A DNA stretch of 64,000 bases from Kibdelosporangium sp. MJ126-NF4 (GTDB lineage Bacteria; Actinomycetota; Actinomycetes; Mycobacteriales; Pseudonocardiaceae): assembly GCF_000826545.1 (NCBI RefSeq), contig NZ_CDME01000002.1:2179187-2243186 (forward strand), given 5' to 3'. Within the stretch, counting starts at the first letter, position 1; each line of letters starts with the position of its first letter. The notes under the pieces are model-generated. The model was not told where the DNA came from and ran no database searches. It was given only the letters and a program-made list of their open reading frames with translations. The position numbers and the translations under genes were made by a program. Shown in pieces: positions 17,487 through 27,076 of the stretch.

Positions 17487-18287
17487 GTGGCGGTCGACCA
17501 AGCCCGTGAGACCACGGGACAGCCCAGCAGGCCAGCCGCCGTGAAGTCGGCCGACCGGACGGTGGAGCTGCTCGAGGCGCTCGCGTCCTCGGACCGCAGA
17601 CTGACGCTGACCGAGCTGCACCACGAGCTGAGCTACCCGAAGTCCAGCCTGTACATGCTGTTGCAGACGCTGGTGGCACGCGGCTGGGTCGAGGTGGAAC
17701 CCGCGAGCGGCACGTACGGCATCGGCGTGCGGGCCCTGCTCGTCGGTACGTCCTATTTGGACCACGACCCGGTGGTGCAGGTGGCCATCCGCGTGATGGA
17801 ACACGTGCGGCGCGAGGTCAACGAGACGGTCCACCTGGCCCGGCTGGACGCGGGCGACGTCGTCTACCTGGCCAGCAGGGAGTCCGAGCACCACCTGCGG
17901 GTGGTGTCCAGGGTGGGCCGCAGGCTGCCTGCGCACTCCACGTCACTGGGCAAGGCGCTGCTGGCCGAGCGCCCGGCGGCGGAAGTCGACGCCCTCCTGC
18001 CGGAGAAGATGACGCCATTGACACCGAACACCGTGGTCGACCGGGCGGCGCTGCACGAGCAGCTGGCGAAGTTCCGCGCCGCGGGCTACGCGCACGAGCG
18101 CGAGGAGAACACGCCTGGGCTGGGCTGTTTCGCCGTCGCGCTGCCGTACCGCAACCCGGTGATCGACGCGATCAGCTGCTCGGTGCCGTTGGGCAGGCTG
18201 GACGCCGACCATGAGAACCAAGTGGTGACCGCGCTGGTGGAAGGCGCGAAGACGATCACCGAGCTGCTGCGCCAGTTCGGTCGTTGA
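17487..18287 (+). CDS. IclR-family transcriptional regulator of the uronate locus
   Basis: This 266-residue protein has an N-terminal winged helix (about 25-85; ELSYPKSSLYMLLQTL recognition helix) and a C-terminal IclR effector domain (about 95-262; GLGCFAVALP, AISCSVPLG). The GTG start has AAGGAGG six bases upstream. It lies between divergent operons for transport/dehydration and for uronate/semialdehyde oxidation, so it very likely regulates both, probably responding to a uronate or aldarate. The next gene starts 25 bases downstream on the same strand. Confidence 0.9.
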   Translation: MAVDQARETTGQPSRPAAVKSADRTVELLEALASSDRRLTLTELHHELSYPKSSLYMLLQTLVARGWVEVEPASGTYGIGVRALLVGTSYLDHDPVVQVAIRVMEHVRREVNETVHLARLDAGDVVYLASRESEHHLRVVSRVGRRLPAHSTSLGKALLAERPAAEVDALLPEKMTPLTPNTVVDRAALHEQLAKFRAAGYAHEREENTPGLGCFAVALPYRNPVIDAISCSVPLGRLDADHENQVVTALVEGAKTITELLRQFGR

Positions 18288-18312
18288 CCGCAGGAGAAAG
18301 GGACAGAAGAAC

Positions 18313-19137
18313 GTGACCCAACGCATCCTGATCACCGGAGCGGCAGGAGGGGTCGGGACGCTGATGCGTTCCCGGCTGGCCGCCGACGATCGGATACTGC
18401 GGCTGCTGGACGTCGCCGACCTGCCCGCGGCCGACGCGGGCGAGCAGGTGGAGATCATCCAGGCGTCCGTCACCGACATGGACGCGATGGAGCGGGCCTG
18501 CGCGGACGCCGACGCGGTGATCCACCTCGGCGGGCACAGCCTCGAGCAGGTGTGGTCGAAGATCCTCGACGTCAACATCAACGGCACGTACGTGACGCTG
18601 GAGGCCGCGCGCAGGCAGGGCGTGAAACGCGTGGTGCTGGCCAGTTCCAACCACGCGGTCGGCTTCGTGGAGAAGGCGCGAGGCGAGGCCGGTGACTACG
18701 AGTTCCCCCGGCCGGACACCAATTACGGCGTCAGCAAGGTCGCTGTGGAGGCGCTGGGCAGCCTGTACGCCGACCGCTACGGCATGGACGTCGTCTGTGT
18801 GCGGATCGGCTCGTGCTTCGAGAAACCCAAGGACGTGCGGATGCTCTCGACGTGGCTGTCGCCCGCCGACTGCGCCCGGATGTTCGAGGCGTGCCTGGCC
18901 ACGCCGGAGCCCGGTTTCCGGATCATCTGGGGCATCTCGGACAACACGCGCCGCTGGTTCGCCCTGGACGAGGGCCGCAAGCTGGGCTACGAGTCCCAGG
19001 ACAACTCGGAGCAGTACGCGGCCGAGGTGATCGCCGAGCACGGCGAGCTCGACCCGGAGTCGCACGCGGCGCGGTATCTCGGCGGCGCGTGGTGCGGCCC
19101 CGATTTCAACACAGCTGAGAAGGAGGCAGGACGGTGA
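18313..19137 (+). CDS. udh: Uronate dehydrogenase (NAD-dependent SDR)
   Basis: This 274-residue extended-SDR protein has the NAD-binding GAAGGVG, the SSNHAVGF block and the catalytic YGVSKVAVE (Tyr and Lys), with the LSTWLSPAD segment typical of bacterial uronate dehydrogenases. These oxidise glucuronate and galacturonate to the aldaro-lactones. Its products feed glucarate dehydratase encoded on the other strand. It starts with GTG and overlaps the aldehyde dehydrogenase gene by 4 bases. Confidence 0.9.
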   Translation: MTQRILITGAAGGVGTLMRSRLAADDRILRLLDVADLPAADAGEQVEIIQASVTDMDAMERACADADAVIHLGGHSLEQVWSKILDVNINGTYVTLEAARRQGVKRVVLASSNHAVGFVEKARGEAGDYEFPRPDTNYGVSKVAVEALGSLYADRYGMDVVCVRIGSCFEKPKDVRMLSTWLSPADCARMFEACLATPEPGFRIIWGISDNTRRWFALDEGRKLGYESQDNSEQYAAEVIAEHGELDPESHAARYLGGAWCGPDFNTAEKEAGR

Positions 19138-20639
19138 CGGTGCAGGGCTACAACCCGAGGACCGGGCAGCCGTACGGCGACCCGCTCGCGGCCACCTCGG
19201 ACACCGAGGTGGACCGGCTCTGCGAGGCCACGCACACGGCGTACCTGACCTGGTCGGGCTGGACAGCCGCGGACCGGGCGAGGGTGCTCGACCTGGTGGC
19301 CGACCGGCTCGACGAGCAGTCGGAGACACTGATCGGTGTCGCCGACGCGGAGACCGCGCTGGGCGTGCCGAGGCTGACGGGCGAGCTCAAGCGGACCACC
19401 AACCAGCTGCGGATGTTCGCGGACGTGTTGCGTGAGGGCAGCTATGTCGACGCGATGATCGACTCGCCGAACATGGACATCGTCCCGCCACGCCCGGACG
19501 TGCGGCGCGTGTTGCAGCCGCTCGGCGTGATCGCGGTGTTCTCGGCGAGCAACTTCCCGTTCGCGCTGTCCACCGTGGGGTCGGACACCGCGTCCGCGCT
19601 GGCGGCGGGCTGCGCCGTCGTGGTGAAGGGGCATTCCGCGCATCCGAACACCACGCACACGACAGCGGAAGTCGTGTCGGCCGCGCTGAGTGAGGGCGGC
19701 GCGCCGGGCGGGCTGTTCTCAGTCGTCCACGGAACACCGGCGGGTGTACGGCTGGTGCAGCATCCGCAGGTGAAGGCGGCGGGCTTCACCGGCTCGATCG
19801 GCGGTGGCCGGGCGCTCTACGACCTGGCGAACGCGCGACCGGACCCGATCCCGTTCTACGGCGAGCTGGGCAGCGTCAACCCGACGGTGATCCTCCCGGC
19901 GGCGGCCGCCGAGCGTTCGCAGGAGATCGCGGCGGGCTTCGCCCAGTCGGTGACCATGGGCGTCGGGCAGTTCTGCACCAACCCGGGCCTGATCTTCGCG
20001 CCTGCGTCCATTGTGGACGAACTGGGCAAGGCGGTGACGGACTCGAACGGCGGCGCGATGCTCAACGAGCGCATGTGCGACTCGTACCGTTCGGCCGTGG
20101 ACACGTTGTCGCACAGCGACCTGGTGTCCCTGGTCGCCACCGGCAGCGCCCCGGACGACGCGTGGGCGGGCAAGCCCGCGCTGTTCTCCGTGCCGCTGGA
20201 GACCTTCGAGGCCAACCTGGAGAAGCTGACCGAGGAGAACTTCGGCCCGTCGGCGCTGGTGGTCACGTACTCGACCGTGGCCGACGTCCTGCCCGTGCTC
20301 GCCAAGCTCCCCGGCACGCTGACCGGAACGGTGCACGCCCAGCCCACGGAGAACGCGGACGCCACCGCCGTGGCAGCACAGCTGCGCAGGATCGCGGGAC
20401 GCCTGATCTACAACGGCTGGCCGACCGGGATCGCACTGGCGTGGGCGATGCAGCACGGCGGCCCGTGGCCCGCGACGACGAACGCGAGCCACACGTCGAT
20501 AGGCGTGCCAGGCATCTACCGCTGGCTGGCCCCGGTGACCTACCAGACGTGGCCGGACGAGCTGCTCCCGCCCGAACTGCGGGACGCAAACCCCCTCGGG
20601 ATCACCCGTCGTCGGGATGGGGTATTGGGAAACCACTGA
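19134..20639 (+). CDS. Aldehyde dehydrogenase, probable 2-oxoglutarate semialdehyde dehydrogenase
   Basis: This 501-residue ALDH-superfamily protein has the catalytic Glu in ELGSVNP and nucleophile Cys in GQFCTNPG, with the cofactor segment GSIGGGRAL. It belongs to the NADP-type group that oxidises 2,5-dioxopentanoate to 2-oxoglutarate, the last step after KdgD. The GTG start overlaps udh by 4 bases. The pathway is therefore complete in this locus: import, oxidation, two dehydrations and entry to the TCA cycle. Confidence 0.9.
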   Translation: MTVQGYNPRTGQPYGDPLAATSDTEVDRLCEATHTAYLTWSGWTAADRARVLDLVADRLDEQSETLIGVADAETALGVPRLTGELKRTTNQLRMFADVLREGSYVDAMIDSPNMDIVPPRPDVRRVLQPLGVIAVFSASNFPFALSTVGSDTASALAAGCAVVVKGHSAHPNTTHTTAEVVSAALSEGGAPGGLFSVVHGTPAGVRLVQHPQVKAAGFTGSIGGGRALYDLANARPDPIPFYGELGSVNPTVILPAAAAERSQEIAAGFAQSVTMGVGQFCTNPGLIFAPASIVDELGKAVTDSNGGAMLNERMCDSYRSAVDTLSHSDLVSLVATGSAPDDAWAGKPALFSVPLETFEANLEKLTEENFGPSALVVTYSTVADVLPVLAKLPGTLTGTVHAQPTENADATAVAAQLRRIAGRLIYNGWPTGIALAWAMQHGGPWPATTNASHTSIGVPGIYRWLAPVTYQTWPDELLPPELRDANPLGITRRRDGVLGNH

Positions 20640-20668
20640 TCTCGGGTTTCCATTGAGGCATGACGCCC

Positions 20669-21496
20669 ATGTCCCGAAGGGCACTGCTCGGCGCGGGCGC
20701 GGTTCTCACCGCGTCGGGCAGCTTCCCGATCCCTGTGTTCGCTTCCGAGACCGAGATGCCAGCAGACCCCTACCTGCCGACCGCGGCGCACGCGATCGAG
20801 GCGGAGACGTTCGCGCAGTATCTGAATCTCCCCGCCTGCCCACCGGAGAACAACAACTACAAGGACAACGGCACCCCGAACATCCTGACCTGGGGTGAGC
20901 CGGGTAAGCCGTCGACGTGGTTCAACCAGTCGCAGTGCGCGTCCTTCCTGACCGGTCTGCTGCGCCGGACCTACCCGGCCGTCGCGACGGACGAGCACTT
21001 CGAGACGAGCTTCGGCTCCCGCAGCCCGAACGCCCGGCAGTACCGGCAGACCTTCGCGGGCCCGGCGATCCCGCACTGGCAGCCGGTCAGGAAACTGACG
21101 AACCTGCGCGCCGGTGACTTCATCGCGATCGACTACGCCAACGGCCAGCCCACCCAAACCGGCCACATAGTCATGGTCCGACGAATCAAAGGCACCTACG
21201 TGGCACCGAACTCCAGCCTGAACTTCCCCGGCGAGACGCAGTACGCCGTCGAAATCGTCGACTGCACATCGGACCCACACGGAGTGCGCGGCGTCGGGAA
21301 CTACGCGGCCTATCCGGACATCCGCCTGATCGACGGCGAGAACGACCGCGAGGGCGTCGGATTCGGCCACATGATGTTCTACGCCTCGAACAGCACAGAC
21401 GTGTTCACCCGTTACCGCTGGAGCGTGAACACGTCCTCCAGTGGCACGTACACCATCGCACAACGCCCCATCGCCGCCGCCCGATTCAGCGACTAG
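20669..21496 (+). CDS. Tat-exported protein with possible cysteine-peptidase-like (CHAP/NlpC-type) core
   Basis: This 275-residue protein begins with a twin-arginine-type signal (SRRALLGAGA) followed by a short hydrophobic stretch. I chose the second ATG because GAGG lies ten bases ahead of it; an ATG three codons earlier is in frame. The mature part has a conserved-looking SQCASFLTGLLRRTY segment and a later GDFIAID...GHIVMV segment. A Cys at a helix start followed by a Gly-His on a strand is the layout of NlpC/CHAP-like hydrolases, but the match is loose. Function is unknown. Confidence 0.6.
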   Translation: MSRRALLGAGAVLTASGSFPIPVFASETEMPADPYLPTAAHAIEAETFAQYLNLPACPPENNNYKDNGTPNILTWGEPGKPSTWFNQSQCASFLTGLLRRTYPAVATDEHFETSFGSRSPNARQYRQTFAGPAIPHWQPVRKLTNLRAGDFIAIDYANGQPTQTGHIVMVRRIKGTYVAPNSSLNFPGETQYAVEIVDCTSDPHGVRGVGNYAAYPDIRLIDGENDREGVGFGHMMFYASNSTDVFTRYRWSVNTSSSGTYTIAQRPIAAARFSD

Positions 21497-21506
21497 CGGG
21501 CCAGGC

Positions 21507-21559
21507 GCAACGAAGGCGGCCTTCGGTGCATCCCACGCACCAAAGGCCACATTGGTTGC
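21507..21559. terminator. Imperfect hairpin between convergent genes, made of two copies of a short repeat
   Basis: The arms 21507-21529 and 21537-21559 pair over 23 bases with four mismatches and a 7-base loop. It sits between the stop of the Tat-exported protein and the stop of the convergent histidine kinase gene, so it can serve both as a terminator. The arms belong to a repeat family also found at 47080-47132. Confidence 0.6.
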
Positions 21560-21582
21560 ACGAGATCACCTGGCGCCGCACT

Positions 21583-23025
21583 CTAGGGAAGCGGCAGCAG
21601 CACGGTGAACCGCGCGCCTTCGCCCGGCGCGGTGCGCAGTTCGACACGGCCGCCGTGGGCTTCGAGGATCGCGGCGGTGATGGCCAGTCCCAGGCCGGTT
21701 CCCCCTCTTCGGCGGGATCGGGCCTCGTCAACCCGGTAGAACCGGTCGAACACGTACGGCGCGGCCGCCAGGGGGATTCCCGGTCCCTCGTCGATCACCT
21801 CCAGCACCACCCGGCCCCGTGACTCCAGCGTCCCCGCCACAGCGACGGGCGTGTCCTTGCGGTTGGACGGCAGGCCGACCCGCACGTTGATCGTGCTGTC
21901 CGGCGGTGTGTGCGTCATCGCGTTGCTGACCAGGTTCGTGATCACCTGGCGCATTCGGTGCTCGTCCGCTGTCACGCGGATCGGTTTGCGGGCGCACTCC
22001 ACGATCAACTGCCGGTCCGGGTCACGGGCGCGGCCGTCGTGCACGGCGTCGTCCACCAGTGTCCTGATGTCCAGTTCGGCCAGGTCGAGCGCGCGTTCCT
22101 GGTCCAGTCTCGCCAGCAGCAACAGGTCTTCGACCAGCAGGCCCATCCGGATCGCCTCGCCTTCGATCCGGCTCATCAGCCGGTCGACGTCGGCTCGTTC
22201 CGGCGCGCCGCCCCGGCGGTGCAGTTCCGCGAAGCCGCGGATCGACGTCAGCGGGGTCCGCAGTTCGTGGGAGGCGTCGGCGACGAACCGGCGCAGGCGC
22301 GTCTCGGACTGCTGACGTTGCCGCAGCGCCGACGACAACCGGCCGACCATGGTGTTCAACGCGCCACCCAGCCGTCCCACCTCGGTTCGTGAGTCCGAGT
22401 CGACCCGGCGGTCGAGGTCGCCGCCCGCGATGTCACCCGCCGTCCGCTCGATCTTGGTCAACGGCCTTAACCCGATCCGCACCAGCAGGAAACCACCGGC
22501 TCCGATCGCCAGCAGCAGTCCCACCCCGACCGCCACCTCGATCCAGATCAACCTGGTCACGGTCGCCTGTGTCGTCTCCAGCGACTGCGCCACCAGGATG
22601 GTGACCGGGCCTTCCGGGGTCTGTCGTCGACTGACCAGGACACGCCACGGCGGGCCACCGTGCTTGTCGTCGGCGACGAAGGGGCGGCCGTTGATCGCCC
22701 CGACGGTCGCGGCGTCGAGCGAGGGCATGTTCGGCCCGAATTCGGCGTTGCCGGACTCCAGTCTGCCGTCCGGCGTGAACTGCAGAACGGTGAACTCGGT
22801 CGGCAGACCGTCGGAATTGCGTCGCGGCCCGGGCATCGAACCGGGCGGCGGGCCGGGCCTCGGGCGCCGCATGGCCAGCTCTCTGAGCTGGTCGTCCGTC
22901 CTCGCGATCATCGACTCCCTGATCAGGACCACGCTGGCCACCCCGATCACGCCGAGTGCGACTGTCGTCAGCAGCAACAACGCCACGACCAGCCGCATCC
23001 GTAGGGTCCATGGCCGCGAGAACAT
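21583..23025 (-). CDS. OmpR-partner sensor histidine kinase
   Basis: This 480-residue kinase has two membrane segments (about 9-30 and 165-187) around an extracellular sensor rich in Pro/Gly/Arg, a HAMP domain (about 188-240), the H-box SHELRTPLTSIRGF, and the ATPase N, G1 and G2 boxes (NAMTHTP, DEGPGIP, GTGLGLAI). The ATG overlaps the response-regulator stop (TGATG). It follows two membrane glycosyltransferase genes in one operon, so it may sense envelope state or the product of those enzymes. Confidence 0.92.
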   Translation of the reverse strand: MFSRPWTLRMRLVVALLLLTTVALGVIGVASVVLIRESMIARTDDQLRELAMRRPRPGPPPGSMPGPRRNSDGLPTEFTVLQFTPDGRLESGNAEFGPNMPSLDAATVGAINGRPFVADDKHGGPPWRVLVSRRQTPEGPVTILVAQSLETTQATVTRLIWIEVAVGVGLLLAIGAGGFLLVRIGLRPLTKIERTAGDIAGGDLDRRVDSDSRTEVGRLGGALNTMVGRLSSALRQRQQSETRLRRFVADASHELRTPLTSIRGFAELHRRGGAPERADVDRLMSRIEGEAIRMGLLVEDLLLLARLDQERALDLAELDIRTLVDDAVHDGRARDPDRQLIVECARKPIRVTADEHRMRQVITNLVSNAMTHTPPDSTINVRVGLPSNRKDTPVAVAGTLESRGRVVLEVIDEGPGIPLAAAPYVFDRFYRVDEARSRRRGGTGLGLAITAAILEAHGGRVELRTAPGEGARFTVLLPLP

Positions 23026-23753
23026 CAGCCGCCCCGCTCGTCCCGTGGCAGTCGCAGCGAGTAGCCCACGCCGCGGATCGTATGGATCAGCGCGGGCTCG
23101 GTCGAGTCGATCTTGCGCCGCAGGTAGCTGATGTACGACTCGACGATCCGGCCGTCGCCGCCGAAGTCGTAGTTCCACACCCGGTCGAGGATCTGCGGCT
23201 TGCTGACCACCCGTTCGGCGTTGACCATCAGGTAGCGCAGCAGGTTGAACTCCGTCGGCGAGAGCTGCACGAGCCGCCCGGCGCGGTAGACCTCGTGGGC
23301 GTCCTCGTCCAGGACGAGATCCGCGTACCTGAACGTGCCGTCGTCGCGTGGCGCCGTGGTGCCGCCGTTGGTGCGGCGCAGGATCGCGCGCAGCCTCAGC
23401 ACGACCTCCTCCAGGCTGAACGGCTTGGTCACGTAGTCGTCGCCGCCCGCGGTCAGCCCGGCGATCCGGTCCTCCAGCGCGTCGCGTGCGGTCAGGAAGA
23501 GCACTGGCAGACGGTCCTGTGCCGTGCGCAGGGTGCGGGCGAGGGTGAAGCCGTCGGTGTCGGGCAGCATCACGTCGAGCACCACGATGTCCGGCCGCAC
23601 CCGCCTGGCCGTGGCCAGCGCTTCGGTCCCGCAGTCCGCCGCGTGCACGACGAACCCGCTGAGCCGAAGCGCGGCCGACAGCAGCTCCAGGATGTTCGGT
23701 TCGTCGTCGACCACGAGCACAGTTGCCTGCTGGGTGGCCTGCTGGGTGTCCAC
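23025..23753 (-). CDS. OmpR-family response regulator
   Basis: This 242-residue regulator has a receiver domain (VVDDEPN, phospho-acceptor Asp in VVLDVMLP, Lys in YVTKPF) and a C-terminal winged helix (NYDFGGDGRIVESYISYLRR, IRGVGYSLR). It starts with GTG, 51 bases after the GT39 gene, and overlaps the kinase gene. It resembles the mycobacterial TrcR/PrrA group in layout. Targets are unknown but could include its own operon of envelope glycosyltransferases. Confidence 0.92.
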   Translation of the reverse strand: MDTQQATQQATVLVVDDEPNILELLSAALRLSGFVVHAADCGTEALATARRVRPDIVVLDVMLPDTDGFTLARTLRTAQDRLPVLFLTARDALEDRIAGLTAGGDDYVTKPFSLEEVVLRLRAILRRTNGGTTAPRDDGTFRYADLVLDEDAHEVYRAGRLVQLSPTEFNLLRYLMVNAERVVSKPQILDRVWNYDFGGDGRIVESYISYLRRKIDSTEPALIHTIRGVGYSLRLPRDERGG

Positions 23754-23804
23754 CTGACCAGCGTCAACGACGAACCTGGGAACAACCTGGGAGCATGCTG
23801 TGAG

Positions 23805-25829
23805 TCATCCGTCGGTGCACTCGTACAGCGTCTGGCCGCCTGCTTCGAGCACGGACTCGCAGTTCTGCTGTATCCATTCCGTCCGCTCGGTCGACTCGCC
23901 CATCATCCGGCCGCCACCGCCACCGCCACCATTGCCACCGCCATTGCCGCCTCGGCTGTTGCTGAGGATGAACCTGAGCTTGCCCGCACGGACCCACGCG
24001 GCGAGTTGGTCGACGGTCGGTGCCGGGTCACGACCGCTGAAGCCGCCGATCCCGATCACCGTCTCGTCGGTCGCGATGATGTACGACGACGCGGCCTGCG
24101 AGCCGCCTTCGACCGCCATCAGGATTTCCGCGCCGTTCGCATGCGACTTGGCGTAGTCCAGGATCTTCTGCTGGTCGGCGCTGAGCGTCCCGGATTCCTG
24201 ACCACCCGGCCCGCCGCGCATCCCTCCCGGCGGCATCATGTTCGCGGGCGGTGTCGTCACGCCGGGCGGGAGCCGGAGGACGAACCCGCCGCCGCCCATC
24301 CCGTCGGACGGTCCCGCCATCGGGATCCCGGCGTGGCCGGTGGACGCGAACGCACCCGCGCCGGACCACACCGCCGGTGCCAGCAGAACCGCGACAAGGG
24401 TGAGCACGACAGCCGCTCGTTGTAGCTTGCGCAGCACAAGCACCGCGATGGTGACCACGGCGACGCCCAGCACCGCCCACCGCAGCCATCCGTTCCACGC
24501 CGTGTCACGGGAGATGAGCACCCACGCCCACGCCGCCGTGACAGCGACACTGGCAGGCAGCACGAGCCAGCCCAGTCTCGGCGACTCGCGGTACATCCGC
24601 ACCGCCCACACCGTCCCGACACCCACCAGCGCGCCGATCGCGGGCGCCATCACGGTTGTGTAGTACGGGTGAAAAATGCCCTCCTGCAAGCTGAAGACGA
24701 GTGCGTTGATGACCAGCCAGCCACCCCACAGCACCCATCCCGCGCGCCGGGCCGTGTCGGCGGGAGCGAACCGGCGGAACCTGCGGAAACCGAGCACGGC
24801 GGCGACAACGAGCGCGATCAGCGCCACCGGCAGCAGCCAGCTGATCTGACCGCCGACCGCATCGCCGAACATCCGGCCGGGACCGGACTCGCCACCGAAC
24901 GCCGCGTTGCCACCAGGACCACCGACGACAGCCTCGCCACCACCGGGCGGCGGGCCGCTGAAGGTCCGCATCCCACCACCGCCGCCGCCGAACACGCGGC
25001 CGAGTCCGTTGTAGCCGAGCACGAGATCGAGCGCTGAGCCGTCCGAACTGCCACCGATGTAGGGCTTCTGCCCCGGCCACAGGTCCACAACGGCCACCCA
25101 CCACAGTGAACTGGCCAGCAGGACAACGGCAGCACCGACGACGTCGAACAGCTGGCGGCGCCAGTTCGCCTTGCTCCCGGCCACGTAGGCGACAACGAAC
25201 GCGGGCAGCACGATCCACGCGGCCAGCATCTTGGCCAGGAATCCGCAGCCGATCAGGAAAGCAGCGAACCACAACCACTTCGTCCTGGTCCGCGGCACGT
25301 CTGTGCGCATGGCGCGAGTGAAGGCGTACGCGGCTGCGACGAGCGTCAACACGAGCATGGTGTCGGTGTTGTTGGTCCGGTTGGTGACCACTGTGATCGG
25401 CGTGAGCGCGAAGATCACCGCGGCGACCAGGGCCGCCTTCTCCCCCGACCACGTCCGGACTGTCCGGTGCAGCAGGAAGATCGCCGCGACGCCCTCGATC
25501 ACCTGCGGCAACAGGATCGCCCAGTTGTGGTACCCGAAGATCCACACGGAGATCACCTGCGGCCACAGCGCCAAAGGCGGCTTGTCCACTGTGACCACAC
25601 CGGCCGGATCGAACGAGCCGAAGAGGAAGTTGGTGAAACTCGACGACATCGACTTGATCGCGGCGGTGTAGTACGTGTTGCCCCAACTGCCGCTCCACAG
25701 CACTGAGGCGTACAGGATCCCACCGGTCACGAGGATCGCGGCGAGCGCGTACCGGTGCCATCGCCGTGGCGGGTGTTCAGGATCGGCCACGGCGACGCGT
25801 TCCGCGTTCCCGACAGTGGCGGCGGTCAT
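23805..25829 (-). CDS. GT39-family membrane glycosyltransferase (ArnT/PMT-like), first copy
   Basis: This 674-residue protein has about ten membrane segments and the ArnT/PMT N-terminal signature: an acidic external loop (SWGNTYY), the VDKPPLALWPQ motif, then repeated hydrophobic segments. A long Gly-rich external loop lies at about 280-320 and an exported C-terminal domain (about 520-674) has a Gly-rich tail and two Cys. Such enzymes move a sugar from a polyprenyl-phosphate donor onto an extracytoplasmic acceptor. The ATG overlaps the GT2-GtrA stop (ATGA) behind GGGAAAGGGAAAG, so the donor-making and donor-using enzymes are coupled. A close paralogue is at 43015-45093. Confidence 0.88.
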   Translation of the reverse strand: MTAATVGNAERVAVADPEHPPRRWHRYALAAILVTGGILYASVLWSGSWGNTYYTAAIKSMSSSFTNFLFGSFDPAGVVTVDKPPLALWPQVISVWIFGYHNWAILLPQVIEGVAAIFLLHRTVRTWSGEKAALVAAVIFALTPITVVTNRTNNTDTMLVLTLVAAAYAFTRAMRTDVPRTRTKWLWFAAFLIGCGFLAKMLAAWIVLPAFVVAYVAGSKANWRRQLFDVVGAAVVLLASSLWWVAVVDLWPGQKPYIGGSSDGSALDLVLGYNGLGRVFGGGGGGMRTFSGPPPGGGEAVVGGPGGNAAFGGESGPGRMFGDAVGGQISWLLPVALIALVVAAVLGFRRFRRFAPADTARRAGWVLWGGWLVINALVFSLQEGIFHPYYTTVMAPAIGALVGVGTVWAVRMYRESPRLGWLVLPASVAVTAAWAWVLISRDTAWNGWLRWAVLGVAVVTIAVLVLRKLQRAAVVLTLVAVLLAPAVWSGAGAFASTGHAGIPMAGPSDGMGGGGFVLRLPPGVTTPPANMMPPGGMRGGPGGQESGTLSADQQKILDYAKSHANGAEILMAVEGGSQAASSYIIATDETVIGIGGFSGRDPAPTVDQLAAWVRAGKLRFILSNSRGGNGGGNGGGGGGGRMMGESTERTEWIQQNCESVLEAGGQTLYECTDG

Positions 25830-27076
25830 ATCTTTCCCTTTCCCTGTTTGAAAACCCATCCGCGCAGCAGCACGAACCGACCGGCGGTGCCCAGCAGTGA
25901 GGCACCGAGCAGCACGACCAGCTCCAGCGCCCGGCCCGGTTGCGCGACCGCGGAATGCAGCACGAGCAACGCCGCCGACGTGAACGCGTAGTACAGCCCG
26001 AACACGATCAACCCTTGGAAGTGCACCCGTCCCGACGATCCTTTCGCGCCGAGGAAGGTGAACCGCCGGTTCGCCTCGGTGTTGAACATGGTCGTCACGA
26101 TCAAGGCGAACAGGTTGGCCAGCAACGGGTTCATCACTGGGCGGAACATCGCGTACAGCAGCAGCGTGACCGCTGTGGACACCACGCCGATCGCACCGAA
26201 CGACAACAGCTGCCAGACCAGTCCGGTGTCCCTTCTGGACACGACGGCGTCCGGGTGGACCGGGCTGGGCGCGGGTCTCCGAGGCAGGTCACTGACGCGG
26301 GCGGAGCCGCCCGCCTTGGCGCGGGCGACCCGGATCAGGCCGCGGATGTCCTCCAGTGCGGTCGATCCGATTCGGACTCTGGTGTCGACGTCCTCCACCC
26401 AGTCGACCGGGACCTCGTGCACCCGCAGTCCGTTGTGCTCGGCCAGCAACAGCAACTCTGTGTCGAAGAACCAGTTGTCGTCGTGCACGTGGTCGAGCAA
26501 CGGCCGGATCACGTCCGTGCGCGCGGCTTTGAAGCCACACTGCGCGTCGGTGAACTTGGCGCCGTGGCTGAGCCGGATGAGCGCGTTGTAGCAGCGGGAG
26601 ATCAGCTCACGTTTGGGCCCACGCACAGTGCGCGAGCCCGGCGCGAGCCGTGAGCCGATCGAGATGTCGGAGTGGCCGTTGACCAGTGGCGCGACCAACG
26701 GCAGCAGTGCGTCAAGGCCTGTGGACAGGTCGACGTCCATGTAGGCCACCACGTCGGCGTCGCTCCATTGCCACGCGGTGCGTAAGGCCCGGCCGCGGCC
26801 CTTCTCGTCCAGGTGCAGCACGCGGACGCGGTCGTCGGCCTCCGCCAGTTCGCCCGCGATCGCCAGGGTGTCGTCGGTGCTGGCGTTGTCGACGATGGTG
26901 ACAGTCCACTGGAACGGAAACTGTTCGTCCAAGTAGGACCGCAGCACGTCGACGCAGCCGCGCAGTGCGCGTTGTTCGTTGTACACCGGGACGACCACGT
27001 CGACCGTGACGGTCTTGATGACCCTGTCCTTGATGACACTGTCCGGTGGCTTGGCCGATGCTTGGGTGCCGGTCAT
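25826..27076 (-). CDS. GT2 polyprenyl-phosphate sugar synthase fused to GtrA-type membrane domain, first copy
   Basis: This 416-residue protein has an N-terminal GT2 domain (about 20-270: VVVPVYNE, VDNASTDDT, DVDLSTGLD, CGFKAAR) and a C-terminal GtrA-like domain with four membrane segments (about 290-410). The GT2 part would load a sugar on polyprenyl phosphate and the GtrA part flip or anchor it. The start is the ATG at 27076; the frame is open back to a GTG at 27151, but that stretch has non-biased codons including ATA and GTA. It is first in an operon with GT39 and the two-component system. A paralogue is at 39023-40330. Confidence 0.87.
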   Translation of the reverse strand: MTGTQASAKPPDSVIKDRVIKTVTVDVVVPVYNEQRALRGCVDVLRSYLDEQFPFQWTVTIVDNASTDDTLAIAGELAEADDRVRVLHLDEKGRGRALRTAWQWSDADVVAYMDVDLSTGLDALLPLVAPLVNGHSDISIGSRLAPGSRTVRGPKRELISRCYNALIRLSHGAKFTDAQCGFKAARTDVIRPLLDHVHDDNWFFDTELLLLAEHNGLRVHEVPVDWVEDVDTRVRIGSTALEDIRGLIRVARAKAGGSARVSDLPRRPAPSPVHPDAVVSRRDTGLVWQLLSFGAIGVVSTAVTLLLYAMFRPVMNPLLANLFALIVTTMFNTEANRRFTFLGAKGSSGRVHFQGLIVFGLYYAFTSAALLVLHSAVAQPGRALELVVLLGASLLGTAGRFVLLRGWVFKQGKGKI

